DNA of 7,852 nucleotides, taken from positions 1,551-9,402 of the forward strand of contig DOWV01000231.1 in NCBI GenBank assembly GCA_003519375.1, given 5' to 3'. This DNA is from Bacteroidota bacterium (GTDB lineage: Bacteria; Bacteroidota; Ignavibacteria; UBA10030). This document shows, in pieces, positions 1 to 6,595 of this stretch (position 1 is the stretch's first letter; the number at the start of each line of letters is the position of its first letter). The notes below the pieces were generated by a model. The model ran no database searches and was not told the origin of the DNA. It saw only the letters and a list, made by a program, of their open reading frames with translations. The translations under genes and the position numbers were made by a program.

Positions 1-198
1 ATTACCAGGCAGCACACTCCACAGACTATTGACTCTCTCATCAGTGAGCTCAAGAAGCTGAATGGTACTGCCACCAAGCAGGAGTTGATAGAGTTCTTCC
101 GAAAGCATGTCCCCACGTATTCGCCTTCAGAGAATCCGGCTGCCTCAAGCGATGATGCTGTCACTTCAAAAGCTGCCAAGTCGAAGATTGTCCGTTAG
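1..198 (+). CDS. 3' end of a gene, possibly a nucleotide-sugar dehydratase/epimerase (partial)
   Basis: Frame 1 is open from the first base to a TAG at 196-198, giving the last 65 residues of a protein whose start lies outside the window. The readable part contains a lysine-rich helix-like stretch (SLISELKKLNG, residues 12-22), then KQELIEFFRKHVPTYSPSE (26-44), and ends in a polar, probably disordered tail rich in Ala, Ser, Asp and Lys. A short helix followed by 'VPTYSP' is typical of the extreme C-terminus of FlaA1/CapD/WbpM-type nucleotide-sugar 4,6-dehydratases and related polysaccharide-biosynthesis epimerases, which often end near 'LVPEYRP'. No catalytic motif is visible, so this assignment is inference from a short tail. 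It is supported only by the capsule-type genes nearby. The reading frame is more certain than the function. Confidence 0.45.
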   Translation: MTRQHTPQTIDSLISELKKLNGTATKQELIEFFRKHVPTYSPSENPAASSDDAVTSKAAKSKIVR

Positions 199-287
199 TC
201 TGCCCAAACCCTCGTCTCGGTGCCAATTCAAATATCTCATCTCGTAGTTTTCATCGCTGAGACGCAGGTCCGCACCAGCACGCCATG

Positions 288-345
288 CGGCCCGCCCGAA
301 CGACCCGTCCGAACGGTACGGCCGGGCGGGCTTGGTCGGGCGGGT
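288..345. repeat. GC-rich inverted/direct repeat block
   Basis: GCCCGCCCG at 290-298 is the exact reverse complement of CGGGCGGGC at 323-331, giving a 9-bp stem around a 24-nt loop. The core CGGGCGGG occurs again in direct orientation at 337-344, so either downstream copy can pair with 290-298. The block lies in the 264-nt gap between the partial upstream gene and the Wzi-like gene, and is more GC-rich than the genes beside it. There is no following T-tract, so it does not look like a standard intrinsic terminator, although an RNA hairpin could still stabilise the upstream transcript. Confidence 0.5.
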
Positions 346-359
346 CTGGCCGGGAAAAT

Positions 360-414
360 CGCAGAGAGACCAACCAATATCTCTGCGTAGCTCTGCGAAC
401 TCCGCGCCTCTGCG
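360..414. repeat. CTCTGCG motif cluster with hairpin
   Basis: The heptamer CTCTGCG occurs at 381-387, 391-397 and 408-414, with a related TCCGCG at 401-406. The inverse, CGCAGAGA at 360-367, pairs perfectly with TCTCTGCG at 380-387 (8-bp stem, 12-nt loop). I recognise strings of this kind (alternating CTCTGCG and CTCCGCG words) as recurrent intergenic sequence in environmental bacterial genomes, but no function is known to me. It ends about 49 nt before the Wzi-like gene, so it could sit in that gene's leader. Confidence 0.5.
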
Positions 415-462
415 TTGAGAACCAAAAACTAAAGAATACGCACCAGCGGGCGTTTACATCCC

Positions 463-2040
463 ATGACGAAGCATCTCCTTCTTTCAGTCATCCTCATAAG
501 TCCGATCCTGCGCGGACAGGAAGTCCAGGATACAATATCGGTTCGATTTAACACCGATACCCATCATCCGGAGAATCAGGCCATCGAGCGTCTGTTAATC
601 CTGGATCCATCGCTGCGTGTGAACGATTTCACCCTCACGTATTCCCCCTTCGATGCCGGCCGGGTCAACCAGCAAAGCGTTCGTGCAAATAGAGTATTTT
701 CTGATGAATTGCGTTATCGCTTTGCACAAGGGAGAAATCCGATCTCCCTCTCGTTGGAGGATGACGATAACTCGGTTACCATCGAACCAATGCTTGGATA
801 CAGGGTATTTGCAGACAACGATGGCCAACGATACACCAGACGGTCCAACGGATTGAAGCTCTTCGGCGACATCGGTGACCACGTAACTTTTTTCGCTTCG
901 GCACTCGACAACCTGGAGCGGGGAAAGGTCACTGACAAGAGGAAGGAGCTCGAGCGGACAAATGGTTTTGTGATTAGCAGTTCAAAGCCTTCAAACGGCT
1001 TCGATTTCGACGAGGCTCAGGTACAAATAGGATTCCATTTGGGAGGGGCACAACTCTACCTCGAAAAACTGAGGAGTCGGTGGGGGTATGGTGAATCGGG
1101 GAACCTTGTCTTGTCGGAGAAGGCGCCGAGTTTTCCGCAAGCCAGGCTGGTTGTCCAGATTTCCCGGAATCTCAAGTTTACCTATCTCCTCGCATCTCTC
1201 TATTCCGATCTGATTGATCCGTTGGAAAGCTACAGGGATCCGATCTCCGGCTCCTTTCGGTCTGTCAATCGGTCAAAATACCTTGCATCACACGTCCTGG
1301 AGTATGCACCGGTTTCGTCGCTGAACATTGCACTTGGCGAATCAGTAGTCTTCAGTGACCGGTTCCAGGGGGTCTACCTGCTGCCGCTCATGTTTTTCCG
1401 GATGGCTGAACATCAGAACCGCGACACCGACAACGCTCAGCTTTTTGCCGGCATCCGCTACACCTTCCCCGGGATTTGCTCTCTCTATGGGACGCTTTTC
1501 ATTGATGATATGAACAGCGACATGATTTTTAACGAGCAAAACACGAACATTATCGCGTGGACTCTCGGCGGCAGATTCATCGACGTGGGATTGAACAATC
1601 TTGACCTCACGCTGGAGTATACCAGGCTCAATCCGTGGGTCTATACCCACGAATACGATGCCGCTTCATATACCAGCCACGGATACCTGCTTGGACATTG
1701 GCTCGGCCAGAATGCAGATATACTCTCCGCCTCGATTCAGTACCGATGGTGGCGGCCGCTGTGGTTAACCCTTTACGCACGAACGCTCAGGAAGGGTGTC
1801 CTGGGACCGCCTGATGTCCATTACGGTCGGCCATGGGATCAGAGATTTCTTGAAGGAGGATTGTTCAGGCAGACGCAGGCTGGCATGAGGGTGAGGTGGG
1901 AGATTTACAGGTATCTCGTGTTGAACGCGGACGCCGCGGTTTGGGACCAAAATGACGACATACCGAATCGATATCCCGAGTACAAAAACAAGATGTTTTT
2001 CAACGTTGGTGTTTCCTACAATCTGTTTGAAGCAAACTAG
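463..2040 (+). CDS. Wzi-like outer-membrane capsule assembly protein
   Basis: The 525-residue product begins with a short signal peptide (hydrophobic residues 5-16, likely cleavage near residue 18-19) and continues as alternating short strands typical of an outer-membrane beta barrel. Several stretches match the pattern of the Wzi capsule-assembly family (Pfam Caps_assemb_Wzi). These are RSRWGYGESGNLVLS followed by the APSFP segment (204-225), LNIALGESVVFSDRF (287-301), the DTDN and LYGTLFIDDM region (321-350), and the LEYTRLNPWVYTH through GYLLGHWLGQNAD region (384-419). Wzi proteins sit in the outer membrane and help tether or organise capsular polysaccharide at the cell surface. Length is normal for the family. 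The ATG at 463 is the only start that keeps the signal peptide; no Shine-Dalgarno is visible upstream. The possible sugar enzyme upstream and the GHMP kinase downstream support a surface-polysaccharide role. A generic barrel of unknown substrate is the alternative. Confidence 0.75.
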   Translation: MTKHLLLSVILISPILRGQEVQDTISVRFNTDTHHPENQAIERLLILDPSLRVNDFTLTYSPFDAGRVNQQSVRANRVFSDELRYRFAQGRNPISLSLEDDDNSVTIEPMLGYRVFADNDGQRYTRRSNGLKLFGDIGDHVTFFASALDNLERGKVTDKRKELERTNGFVISSSKPSNGFDFDEAQVQIGFHLGGAQLYLEKLRSRWGYGESGNLVLSEKAPSFPQARLVVQISRNLKFTYLLASLYSDLIDPLESYRDPISGSFRSVNRSKYLASHVLEYAPVSSLNIALGESVVFSDRFQGVYLLPLMFFRMAEHQNRDTDNAQLFAGIRYTFPGICSLYGTLFIDDMNSDMIFNEQNTNIIAWTLGGRFIDVGLNNLDLTLEYTRLNPWVYTHEYDAASYTSHGYLLGHWLGQNADILSASIQYRWWRPLWLTLYARTLRKGVLGPPDVHYGRPWDQRFLEGGLFRQTQAGMRVRWEIYRYLVLNADAAVWDQNDDIPNRYPEYKNKMFFNVGVSYNLFEAN

Positions 2041-2094
2041 AGTTTGGAGTTTACAGTTTTGAGTCAGGACAGTGTCCCGCCACGTGTCTCACTT

Positions 2095-2152
2095 CTTCCG
2101 TCTTACGTCTACCGTCTTCCATCTTCCGCCTCACTTCTTACGTCTTACGTCT
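2095..2152. repeat. short CGTCTT/TTACGTCT word repeats
   Basis: Just after the Wzi-like gene the + strand becomes pyrimidine-rich and repetitive. TTACGTCT occurs at 2103-2110, 2138-2145 and 2145-2152. CCGTCTT-type words occur at 2098-2104 and 2112-2118, and again inside the 40-nt repeats that follow. Read on the other strand it is a run of AGACGTAAGACGGAAG-like words. This appears to be non-coding, slippage-prone sequence that grades into the regular 40-nt tandem repeat. Confidence 0.5.
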
Positions 2153-2259
2153 CACCCTCAAAGCGTTAACCTCGCCCTCCCGTCTTCCGTCCTACTCCCA
2201 AAGCGCTATCCTCGCCCTCACCTCTTCTGTCTTACCCCCAAGGCACTAATCTCCCCCTC
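2140..2259. repeat. three degenerate 40-nt tandem repeats
   Basis: Three head-to-tail units of exactly 40 nt lie at 2140-2179, 2180-2219 and 2220-2259. By hand alignment units 1 and 2 agree at about 32 of 40 positions, and units 2 and 3 at about 30 of 40. Each unit goes from a CGTCTT-like start, through a (C/T)CAAAGCG-like centre, to an end reading CTCGCCCTC (CTCCCCCTC in unit 3). The array lies between the convergent 3' ends of the Wzi-like gene and the TonB receptor gene, ending 8 nt before the latter's stop. There are no unique spacers, so it is not a CRISPR array. It looks like a decayed minisatellite. Confidence 0.7.
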
Positions 2260-2267
2260 ATCTCTCC

Positions 2268-4616
2268 TTAGAACTCCACGCTGACTCCAATCGTCGGGAT
2301 GATCCCCAGCCCGGGGATATGCTGCTTTCCGCTGATCTTCTCAAATATCGGAGGCTCGGTTGGCTTCCGGTTGTAGACGTTAAGGATGCTGACGTACGTG
2401 TTCAGCTTCCAGCCGCTGAAGTACCAGCGACGGGCCACATACAGGTCGAGGTTGTGATCACCGCCGATTCGTGCGCTGTTGTAGCCTTTTTCATAGGTGG
2501 AGCCGGTCGGCGTGTAGGGTGTACCTGCATAGTACCGGAATTTCGTTCCAAGCTCCCACGATTCGCCGATGTACCAGCCGAGAGCAATTCCTACGGTCCA
2601 GGGCTGGTCGTGGCTGCTCGGACGGGCGATCCCGTCGAGTGCCGTGTACTCTGTCCTGCTATGACTGATGCTCAGGATGCCGTACCACGGCGTGCCCGAG
2701 AGCATCTTCTGTATGAAGAATTCCACTCCCCGGGATCTTCCGCTTCCTTTGTTGACGAGTGAATCGATACCGAATGACGCAAAGCCTTCGGCCGAACCGC
2801 CCAGGCCCGCGCCGGTGTTCGCCATGATGAGATATCTTCGATTCAGGCTTGAAGGATAGTCGAAGTATCGCTTTTGATATCCTTCCACGCCAATCAACAC
2901 GTCCGGTCCAACAAAGATTTCTCCACCAACTATCAAGTGATCGGCGCCAAAGGGTGTCAAAGTTCTGTTGAATGATGTCGCGGTAAACCAAAGAGGGTTT
3001 GGCGATTGGAAGTAGCGTCCGGCACTGGCTTTAAGATTGATGCTCGGTGAGATGGCCAGATTCAGAGAGAGGCGGGGTGCCAGGTAAAGTGACTTCCCGG
3101 TCGTTTCGTAGTAGTCTCCCCGCAGACCGGCGGTGATCGTGGCCGGCCCCGCTGAGTGAGAGAATTGGAGGTAGGCCGCACTCTTGAAACTTGTCATATC
3201 GATTGACCCGGAGGTTTTTGGTATCACCTCGTAATTCACCGCCGACGGTCCGGCAGCAAGCGAATTGATCGCACCCTTGAAATCGAGCAGGCGGATGCTC
3301 ATGCCTCCTGCAAACTCCGACGTTCGGCCGATCTTGAACAAGGCATCGATCTGGCCCGAGTATGTTCGGTCGTCCGACGAGCCTGTAAACCACGGGGCGA
3401 GGGACGGATCGTTTTGACGGTACTCATACTCACTCCGGGTATAGGCACCACTGACGGACATGTATCCGCTGCTGAAAATGTGGCGCCACGTTACTGCGGC
3501 TGCTAATCGGGACTGGTCGTTGAACATCATTCTGGAATTTTGCAGCCTGTGTTCGGTCGATTCGTTCATCAAGGAGAAGCCATCGATGGCGCCGACCGCG
3601 AGAACGGAGATCCTGTCCGAACTTCCGATCGGAAGACAGGCTTTCAGAAGCCCGTCTGTAAAGTGCGGGATGAATCCGAAGCCGTAAATCTCAAATACTT
3701 TGTCGAGGTAACTCCGGCGCGCCGAGAGAAGAATGCTGCCGCCCCCGGGCAATGGACCTTCGGTATTGAGTCCGACTTGCGTTGCGGATACGTTGGGTCC
3801 GAACGTAAAACGATCGTTTCTGGGATCGCGAATCCGCAGATCAACAACCGCAGATGTCTTGTCGCCATAACGAGCACCGAATCCGCCTGCAGAAAGAGAG
3901 GCGCTTTCGATCAACTCGAGGTCGATGAAGCTCGTCGAACCGGTCGATGATCCCTGAGTCGCAAAATGGCTGATCGATGGCAGCTCGATGCCGTCCACAA
4001 CGATCAGGTTCTCACTGGGACTTCCGCCACGCACAAGGAGGTCGTTTCGATCAACCTTGGTCTGGGACACGCCCGGCATCAGTGAAAGCGCACGCAAAGG
4101 ATCGTTAAGCCCTCTCCCAATCGAGAGGAGTTCTTTCTTCGGCAGCTTATGAATGCTGACCGGCATCTCCGGAGAGGCCGAAGAAAGACGGATAGGGGCG
4201 ATCACTTCGAACTCACCCAGATCGAGAATGACCTGAGAAAGGGCGATTGGCAAAGAGACATGCATGTCTGCCCTGACGTGCACGTTGCGGACAACGGCCG
4301 TCCTGTAACCGATGATAGAAACCTGGACGTCGAATGTTCCCACAGGGACGCCCTGAATCATGAACCCACCCGCCGAATCAGTGGCGGCTCCGATTGAAGT
4401 CCCCAGGATGACAACACTCGCCCGCGGTACGATATCCCCGGAGTCGTGATCAAAGACAATCCCGCTGATAGAGCCGCGCGGTGCCACAGCGGCAGTTACT
4501 CCATGCACAGTCACAAAAGCGAGAAAAACGACTAACAGAGACCTCTGAAAAGAGATGTATACTCTGGAAGGCATGAGAGTTTCGCGACGCGTCTTGTGTG
4601 GCTTAGGGCAATTCAT
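2268..4616 (-). CDS. TonB-dependent receptor with N-terminal carboxypeptidase-regulatory-like domain
   Basis: The 782-residue product is an outer-membrane active transporter driven by TonB-ExbB-ExbD; the ligand cannot be read from sequence. In order it has a signal peptide (hydrophobic residues 27-45), a carboxypeptidase-regulatory-like beta-sandwich (about 47-130, starting GSISGIVFD and including the IIGYRTAVV motif), and a possible TonB-box region (EFEVIAP, 135-141). A plug domain (about 152-262) follows, with LLVRGGSP (193-200), VVDGIELP (206-213) and GGFGARYGD (244-252), and then a beta barrel to the C-terminus. The protein ends GVSVEF; a terminal aromatic is usual for barrel proteins inserted by BAM. 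The first Met (complement of 4614-4616) has GGAG seven bases upstream and is preferred. The internal Met15 gives a more ordinary signal-peptide length but has no Shine-Dalgarno. No SusD-like lipoprotein is adjacent, so this is not a standard SusC/SusD pair. It converges on the Wzi-like gene and diverges from the DUF6588-like gene. Confidence 0.9.
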   Translation of the reverse strand: MNCPKPHKTRRETLMPSRVYISFQRSLLVVFLAFVTVHGVTAAVAPRGSISGIVFDHDSGDIVPRASVVILGTSIGAATDSAGGFMIQGVPVGTFDVQVSIIGYRTAVVRNVHVRADMHVSLPIALSQVILDLGEFEVIAPIRLSSASPEMPVSIHKLPKKELLSIGRGLNDPLRALSLMPGVSQTKVDRNDLLVRGGSPSENLIVVDGIELPSISHFATQGSSTGSTSFIDLELIESASLSAGGFGARYGDKTSAVVDLRIRDPRNDRFTFGPNVSATQVGLNTEGPLPGGGSILLSARRSYLDKVFEIYGFGFIPHFTDGLLKACLPIGSSDRISVLAVGAIDGFSLMNESTEHRLQNSRMMFNDQSRLAAAVTWRHIFSSGYMSVSGAYTRSEYEYRQNDPSLAPWFTGSSDDRTYSGQIDALFKIGRTSEFAGGMSIRLLDFKGAINSLAAGPSAVNYEVIPKTSGSIDMTSFKSAAYLQFSHSAGPATITAGLRGDYYETTGKSLYLAPRLSLNLAISPSINLKASAGRYFQSPNPLWFTATSFNRTLTPFGADHLIVGGEIFVGPDVLIGVEGYQKRYFDYPSSLNRRYLIMANTGAGLGGSAEGFASFGIDSLVNKGSGRSRGVEFFIQKMLSGTPWYGILSISHSRTEYTALDGIARPSSHDQPWTVGIALGWYIGESWELGTKFRYYAGTPYTPTGSTYEKGYNSARIGGDHNLDLYVARRWYFSGWKLNTYVSILNVYNRKPTEPPIFEKISGKQHIPGLGIIPTIGVSVEF

Positions 4617-4627
4617 CCTTCAGCTCC
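4617..4627 (-). promoter_or_regulatory. ribosome binding site deciding the TonB receptor start
   Basis: On the minus strand GGAG (complement of 4624-4627) lies seven bases before the ATG whose complement is 4614-4616. The second possible start, whose complement is 4572-4574, has no purine-rich match upstream. This favours the longer protein with a 14-residue basic extension before the signal peptide. Confidence 0.5.
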
Positions 4628-4942
4628 GTTGTTATGTCGTTCCTTGAATGAACGCTGCATTCCCCCTGCCAGATCAACTGAGTTGCATGTATGGGAGCGA
4701 CACCGTAACTCGAAGGAGCTAAGGGAGTTAAGAAGGGGAGAGAAAGCCTCGCGGAGCCTGATCGAAATGGTCGATGTATTTTTTACAAATTCGGGAAGGC
4801 GTTGTCGAATTGATTGGAATACTCAGTGGAAAGTGCCCGAACCTCTGTCCCGTACATATGCTTCGGTGGACTTCGAATTCGAGTCGCATTCACCCGTCTT
4901 CGTTTGAGCGTAATGCCATCTTCATATCAATGCGGCGGGTAG

Positions 4943-5064
4943 ATGAACGTCACCTGGATAAGCATCGTGGTGAATGCCGGTCACCTTTCGCGCGGCAAAG
5001 TGACCGCTACTTCGCAAGTGTTTGTCGTAGATTAAGTGGCGGGCAGTTGCATGGTGCCCTCACG
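4943..5064 (+). repeat. five-unit GTGACCGTCAC-type repeat element, copy A
   Basis: Five related words lie at 4943-4955 (ATGAACGTCACCT), 4974-4986 (ATGCCGGTCACCT), 5000-5012 (GTGACCGCTACTT), 5034-5046 (inverted; reverse complement CTGCCCGCCACTT) and 5054-5064 (GTGCCCTCACG, partial). The second and third units can pair as a hairpin (CGGTCAC with GTGACCG) around a GC-rich loop. The best-conserved part, 4975-5015, matches 6620-6661 of copy B at about 36 of 42 aligned positions. The element lies about 380 nt upstream of the DUF6588-like gene, in the same orientation as copy B beyond that gene's stop. Confidence 0.7.
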
Positions 5065-5087
5065 CGGCGATCCCCCACCCCTCATCA

Positions 5088-5154
5088 ATCGATATTTGGT
5101 GATGGATATTCAATATTCGCTGTGCGGTTATCTTGTGCCTCATTGAATATCGAT
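5088..5154. repeat. AT-rich inverted repeat with two alternative pairings
   Basis: GATATTCAAT at 5105-5114 and ATTGAATATC at 5142-5151 are perfect 10-bp inverses separated by 27 nt. ATCGATATT at 5088-5096 can alternatively pair with AATATCGAT at 5146-5154 (9 bp). The two pairings compete for the same 3' arm. The stretch is more AT-rich than its surroundings. It may be an mRNA or DNA structure upstream of the DUF6588-like gene, or a remnant of a mobile repeat; function is unknown. Confidence 0.4.
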
Positions 5155-5203
5155 CGAAGCCTGCCACCTGCGCACATCTCTTGGCAGCGGAAAATCCAAT
5201 CCA

Positions 5204-5260
5204 GAATTTCGAAGTTGATGTGAACTCCCCGCCAGAAGTCCGACTTCTATGTCGAAATTC
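5204..5260. repeat. nested inverted repeats
   Basis: GAATTTCGA at 5204-5212 pairs with TCGAAATTC at 5252-5260 (9 bp). Inside it, AGAAGT at 5234-5239 pairs with ACTTCT at 5243-5248 around a 3-nt loop. A partial further copy of the word pair (GAGAATTCGGGCTTCT) follows at 5265-5280. Words built from GAATTC and GAAGTC/GACTTC look like an intergenic palindromic repeat family rather than a gene. There is no T-tract, so it is not a classical terminator. Confidence 0.4.
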
Positions 5261-5293
5261 CAGTGAGAATTCGGGCTTCTACCGACACACCTG

Positions 5294-5308
5294 GTATCAG
5301 TTTGATAC
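5294..5308. promoter_or_regulatory. operator-like palindrome GTATCAgttTGATAC
   Basis: A perfect 6-bp inverted repeat with a 3-nt centre lies 136 nt upstream of the DUF6588-like ATG. A second perfect palindrome, TGCAATTGCA, lies at 5329-5338. Their size and position would suit dimeric regulator sites, but no regulator is encoded nearby, and palindromes this short also occur by chance. Confidence 0.25.
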
Positions 5309-5418
5309 ACGGATCAATTTGCCGATGCTGCAATTGCAATTCTCGACGGCCATTCGTACACTGAACGAGGCCTCAAGCGGCCACATCCCGTGCAGTGAGC
5401 GGGGAGAGCGATCCCACA

Positions 5419-5435
5419 TATAATCCCATTGGAGG
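5419..5435 (+). promoter_or_regulatory. possible -10 box and Shine-Dalgarno of the DUF6588-like gene
   Basis: A perfect TATAAT lies at 5419-5424 and GGAGG at 5431-5435, eight bases before the ATG at 5444. The ribosome site is convincing and fixes the start. The promoter is doubtful: no good -35 is seen at the right distance, and transcription would begin almost at the Shine-Dalgarno, leaving a very short leader. Confidence 0.4.
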
Positions 5436-5443
5436 GGTAAATC

Positions 5444-6580
5444 ATGGAGCGAAGGACAATCCTGGTCGTGCTGCTGGTGCTGGCTTTTGCATTGACTGCA
5501 ATCGCGCAGCAGAATCAAACGGAGACGAATAACCTCGAGAGCTCACTCGAGAGACTGTCGAGGGATGCGGCGAAGCAGTACGTTGGACCGGTTGTTTCCG
5601 GCATCGGCTCGGACCTGAACGCGGGCTGGTTCCATCGCGCGCCGAAGGCCAAAATGATCGACTTCGACCTTGAGTTTGGCGTGGTTGTCATGGGGACTCT
5701 CTTCTCGGACGAACACAAGACGTTCGGCACATCCGGTGTATTCCAGTTTGACTCTTCACAAGCCGCATATCTGACAAACAACATCAACGATCCGACGTAT
5801 AACAGCCTCCCACCCGCGTACAAGAATCAGGCAAAGCAGGAGATCATCAACCAGATCCGAGGCAAGGACTACAATGTGGGCATCGGAGGACCGACGATTA
5901 TCGGAAGCAAAACCGATAGTGTAAAGATTACCTTCCAGGGCGGTCAGTTCACGTTTACCGACCCGCTCGGGACGTCACGGACGGTCACTGTCCCCTCTCA
6001 GAAGATGGCTCTTCCGGTGACGGGGCTCCTGGGCGATACAAAATTCCTGGGAAAGAACATGATACCGCTCGCCGCGCCGCAGCTCACCCTCGGCACGTTT
6101 GCGGGGAGCCAGTTCACGTTCCGTTACCTGCCCAGCTACAAGATGAGCGATGAGCTTGGGGAGACGAAGTACTTCGGCTGGGGGATACAGCACAATCCGG
6201 CCGTCTGGTTCCCTCTTGAATTCCCGGTTGATTTTTCGGCAAGCTACTTCAGCCAGAAGATCAATGCCGGCTCCATCTTCGAAGCAAAGACCACCGCGTT
6301 CGGCGTCAACGTCAGCAAACGGTTCGGTTGGGGGGCGCTCAACCTGACGCCCTACGCCGGTTACATGATCGAGAGCTCATCAATGACATTCACTTATGAC
6401 TACACTCTTGACACTCCGACGGGCAAAATTCCTCAGCGCATCGTGTTCGATCTCGAAGGGGAGAACAAGAGCCGCATCACGCTTGGCCTGAGCGTCAAGC
6501 TGCTGATCGTCAACGTCAATGTCGACTACAATATTGGCACGTACAATTCATATAGCGCGGGAGTGATGATCATTATCTAA
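5444..6580 (+). CDS. DUF6588-like secreted/outer-membrane protein
   Basis: The 378-residue product starts with a clear signal peptide (charged MERR, hydrophobic 6-20, likely cleavage after AIA at residue 21). The mature N-terminus (LERLSRDAAKQYVGPVVSGI then GSDLNAGWFHRAP, residues 36-67) and the later region (about 202-310, including GKNMIPLAAPQLTLGTF, FGWGIQHNP and LTPYAGYMIESSS) resemble the DUF6588 family of Bacteroidetes-type outer-membrane proteins of unknown function. The rest is rich in Gly, aromatic residues and alternating hydrophobic strands, as in a beta barrel. It ends VMIII, without the usual terminal Phe. The start is supported by GGAGG eight bases upstream. The gene is alone: 827 nt separate it from the divergent TonB receptor and 310 nt from the next gene. 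Related repeat elements lie on both sides. Family assignment is from memory of the pattern; biochemical role is unknown. Confidence 0.7.
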   Translation: MERRTILVVLLVLAFALTAIAQQNQTETNNLESSLERLSRDAAKQYVGPVVSGIGSDLNAGWFHRAPKAKMIDFDLEFGVVVMGTLFSDEHKTFGTSGVFQFDSSQAAYLTNNINDPTYNSLPPAYKNQAKQEIINQIRGKDYNVGIGGPTIIGSKTDSVKITFQGGQFTFTDPLGTSRTVTVPSQKMALPVTGLLGDTKFLGKNMIPLAAPQLTLGTFAGSQFTFRYLPSYKMSDELGETKYFGWGIQHNPAVWFPLEFPVDFSASYFSQKINAGSIFEAKTTAFGVNVSKRFGWGALNLTPYAGYMIESSSMTFTYDYTLDTPTGKIPQRIVFDLEGENKSRITLGLSVKLLIVNVNVDYNIGTYNSYSAGVMIII

Positions 6581-6595
6581 ACGGTCGGTGACCGT
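6581..6595 (+). repeat. hairpin directly after the DUF6588-like stop codon
   Basis: ACGGTC at 6581-6586 and GACCGT at 6590-6595 form a perfect 6-bp stem with a GGT loop, starting at the first base after the TAA. It overlaps the first unit of repeat copy B. No T-run follows, so intrinsic termination is not supported; it might protect the 3' end of the message. Confidence 0.4.

Larger units (their letters stand above)
4617..5443. other. 827-nt divergent gene-free region
   Basis: This stretch separates the start of the minus-strand TonB receptor gene from the plus-strand DUF6588-like gene. The open frames within it (4596-4907, 4774-5223 and 5133-5423, all +) overlap one another, lack good ribosome sites, and give products rich in Arg, Ser and Cys with no recognisable domain, so I treat them as chance. 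What it does hold is a purine-rich run with GGAGCTAAGGGAGTT-like words at about 4714-4742, a TCGAATTCGA palindrome at 4873-4882, copy A of the five-unit repeat, and several inverted repeats between 5088 and 5308. Promoters for both flanking genes should lie here. Apart from a possible -10 box next to 5444, I could not place them. Confidence 0.6.

Noticed and set aside
285..551. 88-residue + strand open frame overlapping the start of the Wzi-like gene
   Set aside because: It translates the GC-rich palindromic block and the CTCTGCG cluster, then overlaps the better-supported gene in another frame; no family resemblance.
1342..1650. 102-residue minus-strand open frame
   Set aside because: It lies wholly inside the Wzi-like gene and shows no motif; a shadow of the real reading frame.
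2140..2259. CRISPR array
   Set aside because: The 40-nt units abut one another with no unique spacers, are only 75-80% alike, and no cas gene is present.
4774..5223. 149-residue open frame on the + strand in the divergent gap
   Set aside because: It has no recognisable domain, signal peptide or ribosome site, overlaps two other open frames, and runs through repeat copy A, whose counterpart at 6588-6713 lies in clearly non-coding sequence.
5133..5423. 96-residue open frame just upstream of the DUF6588-like gene
   Set aside because: Composition is unlike the real genes here, there is no Shine-Dalgarno, and it spans several inverted repeats.
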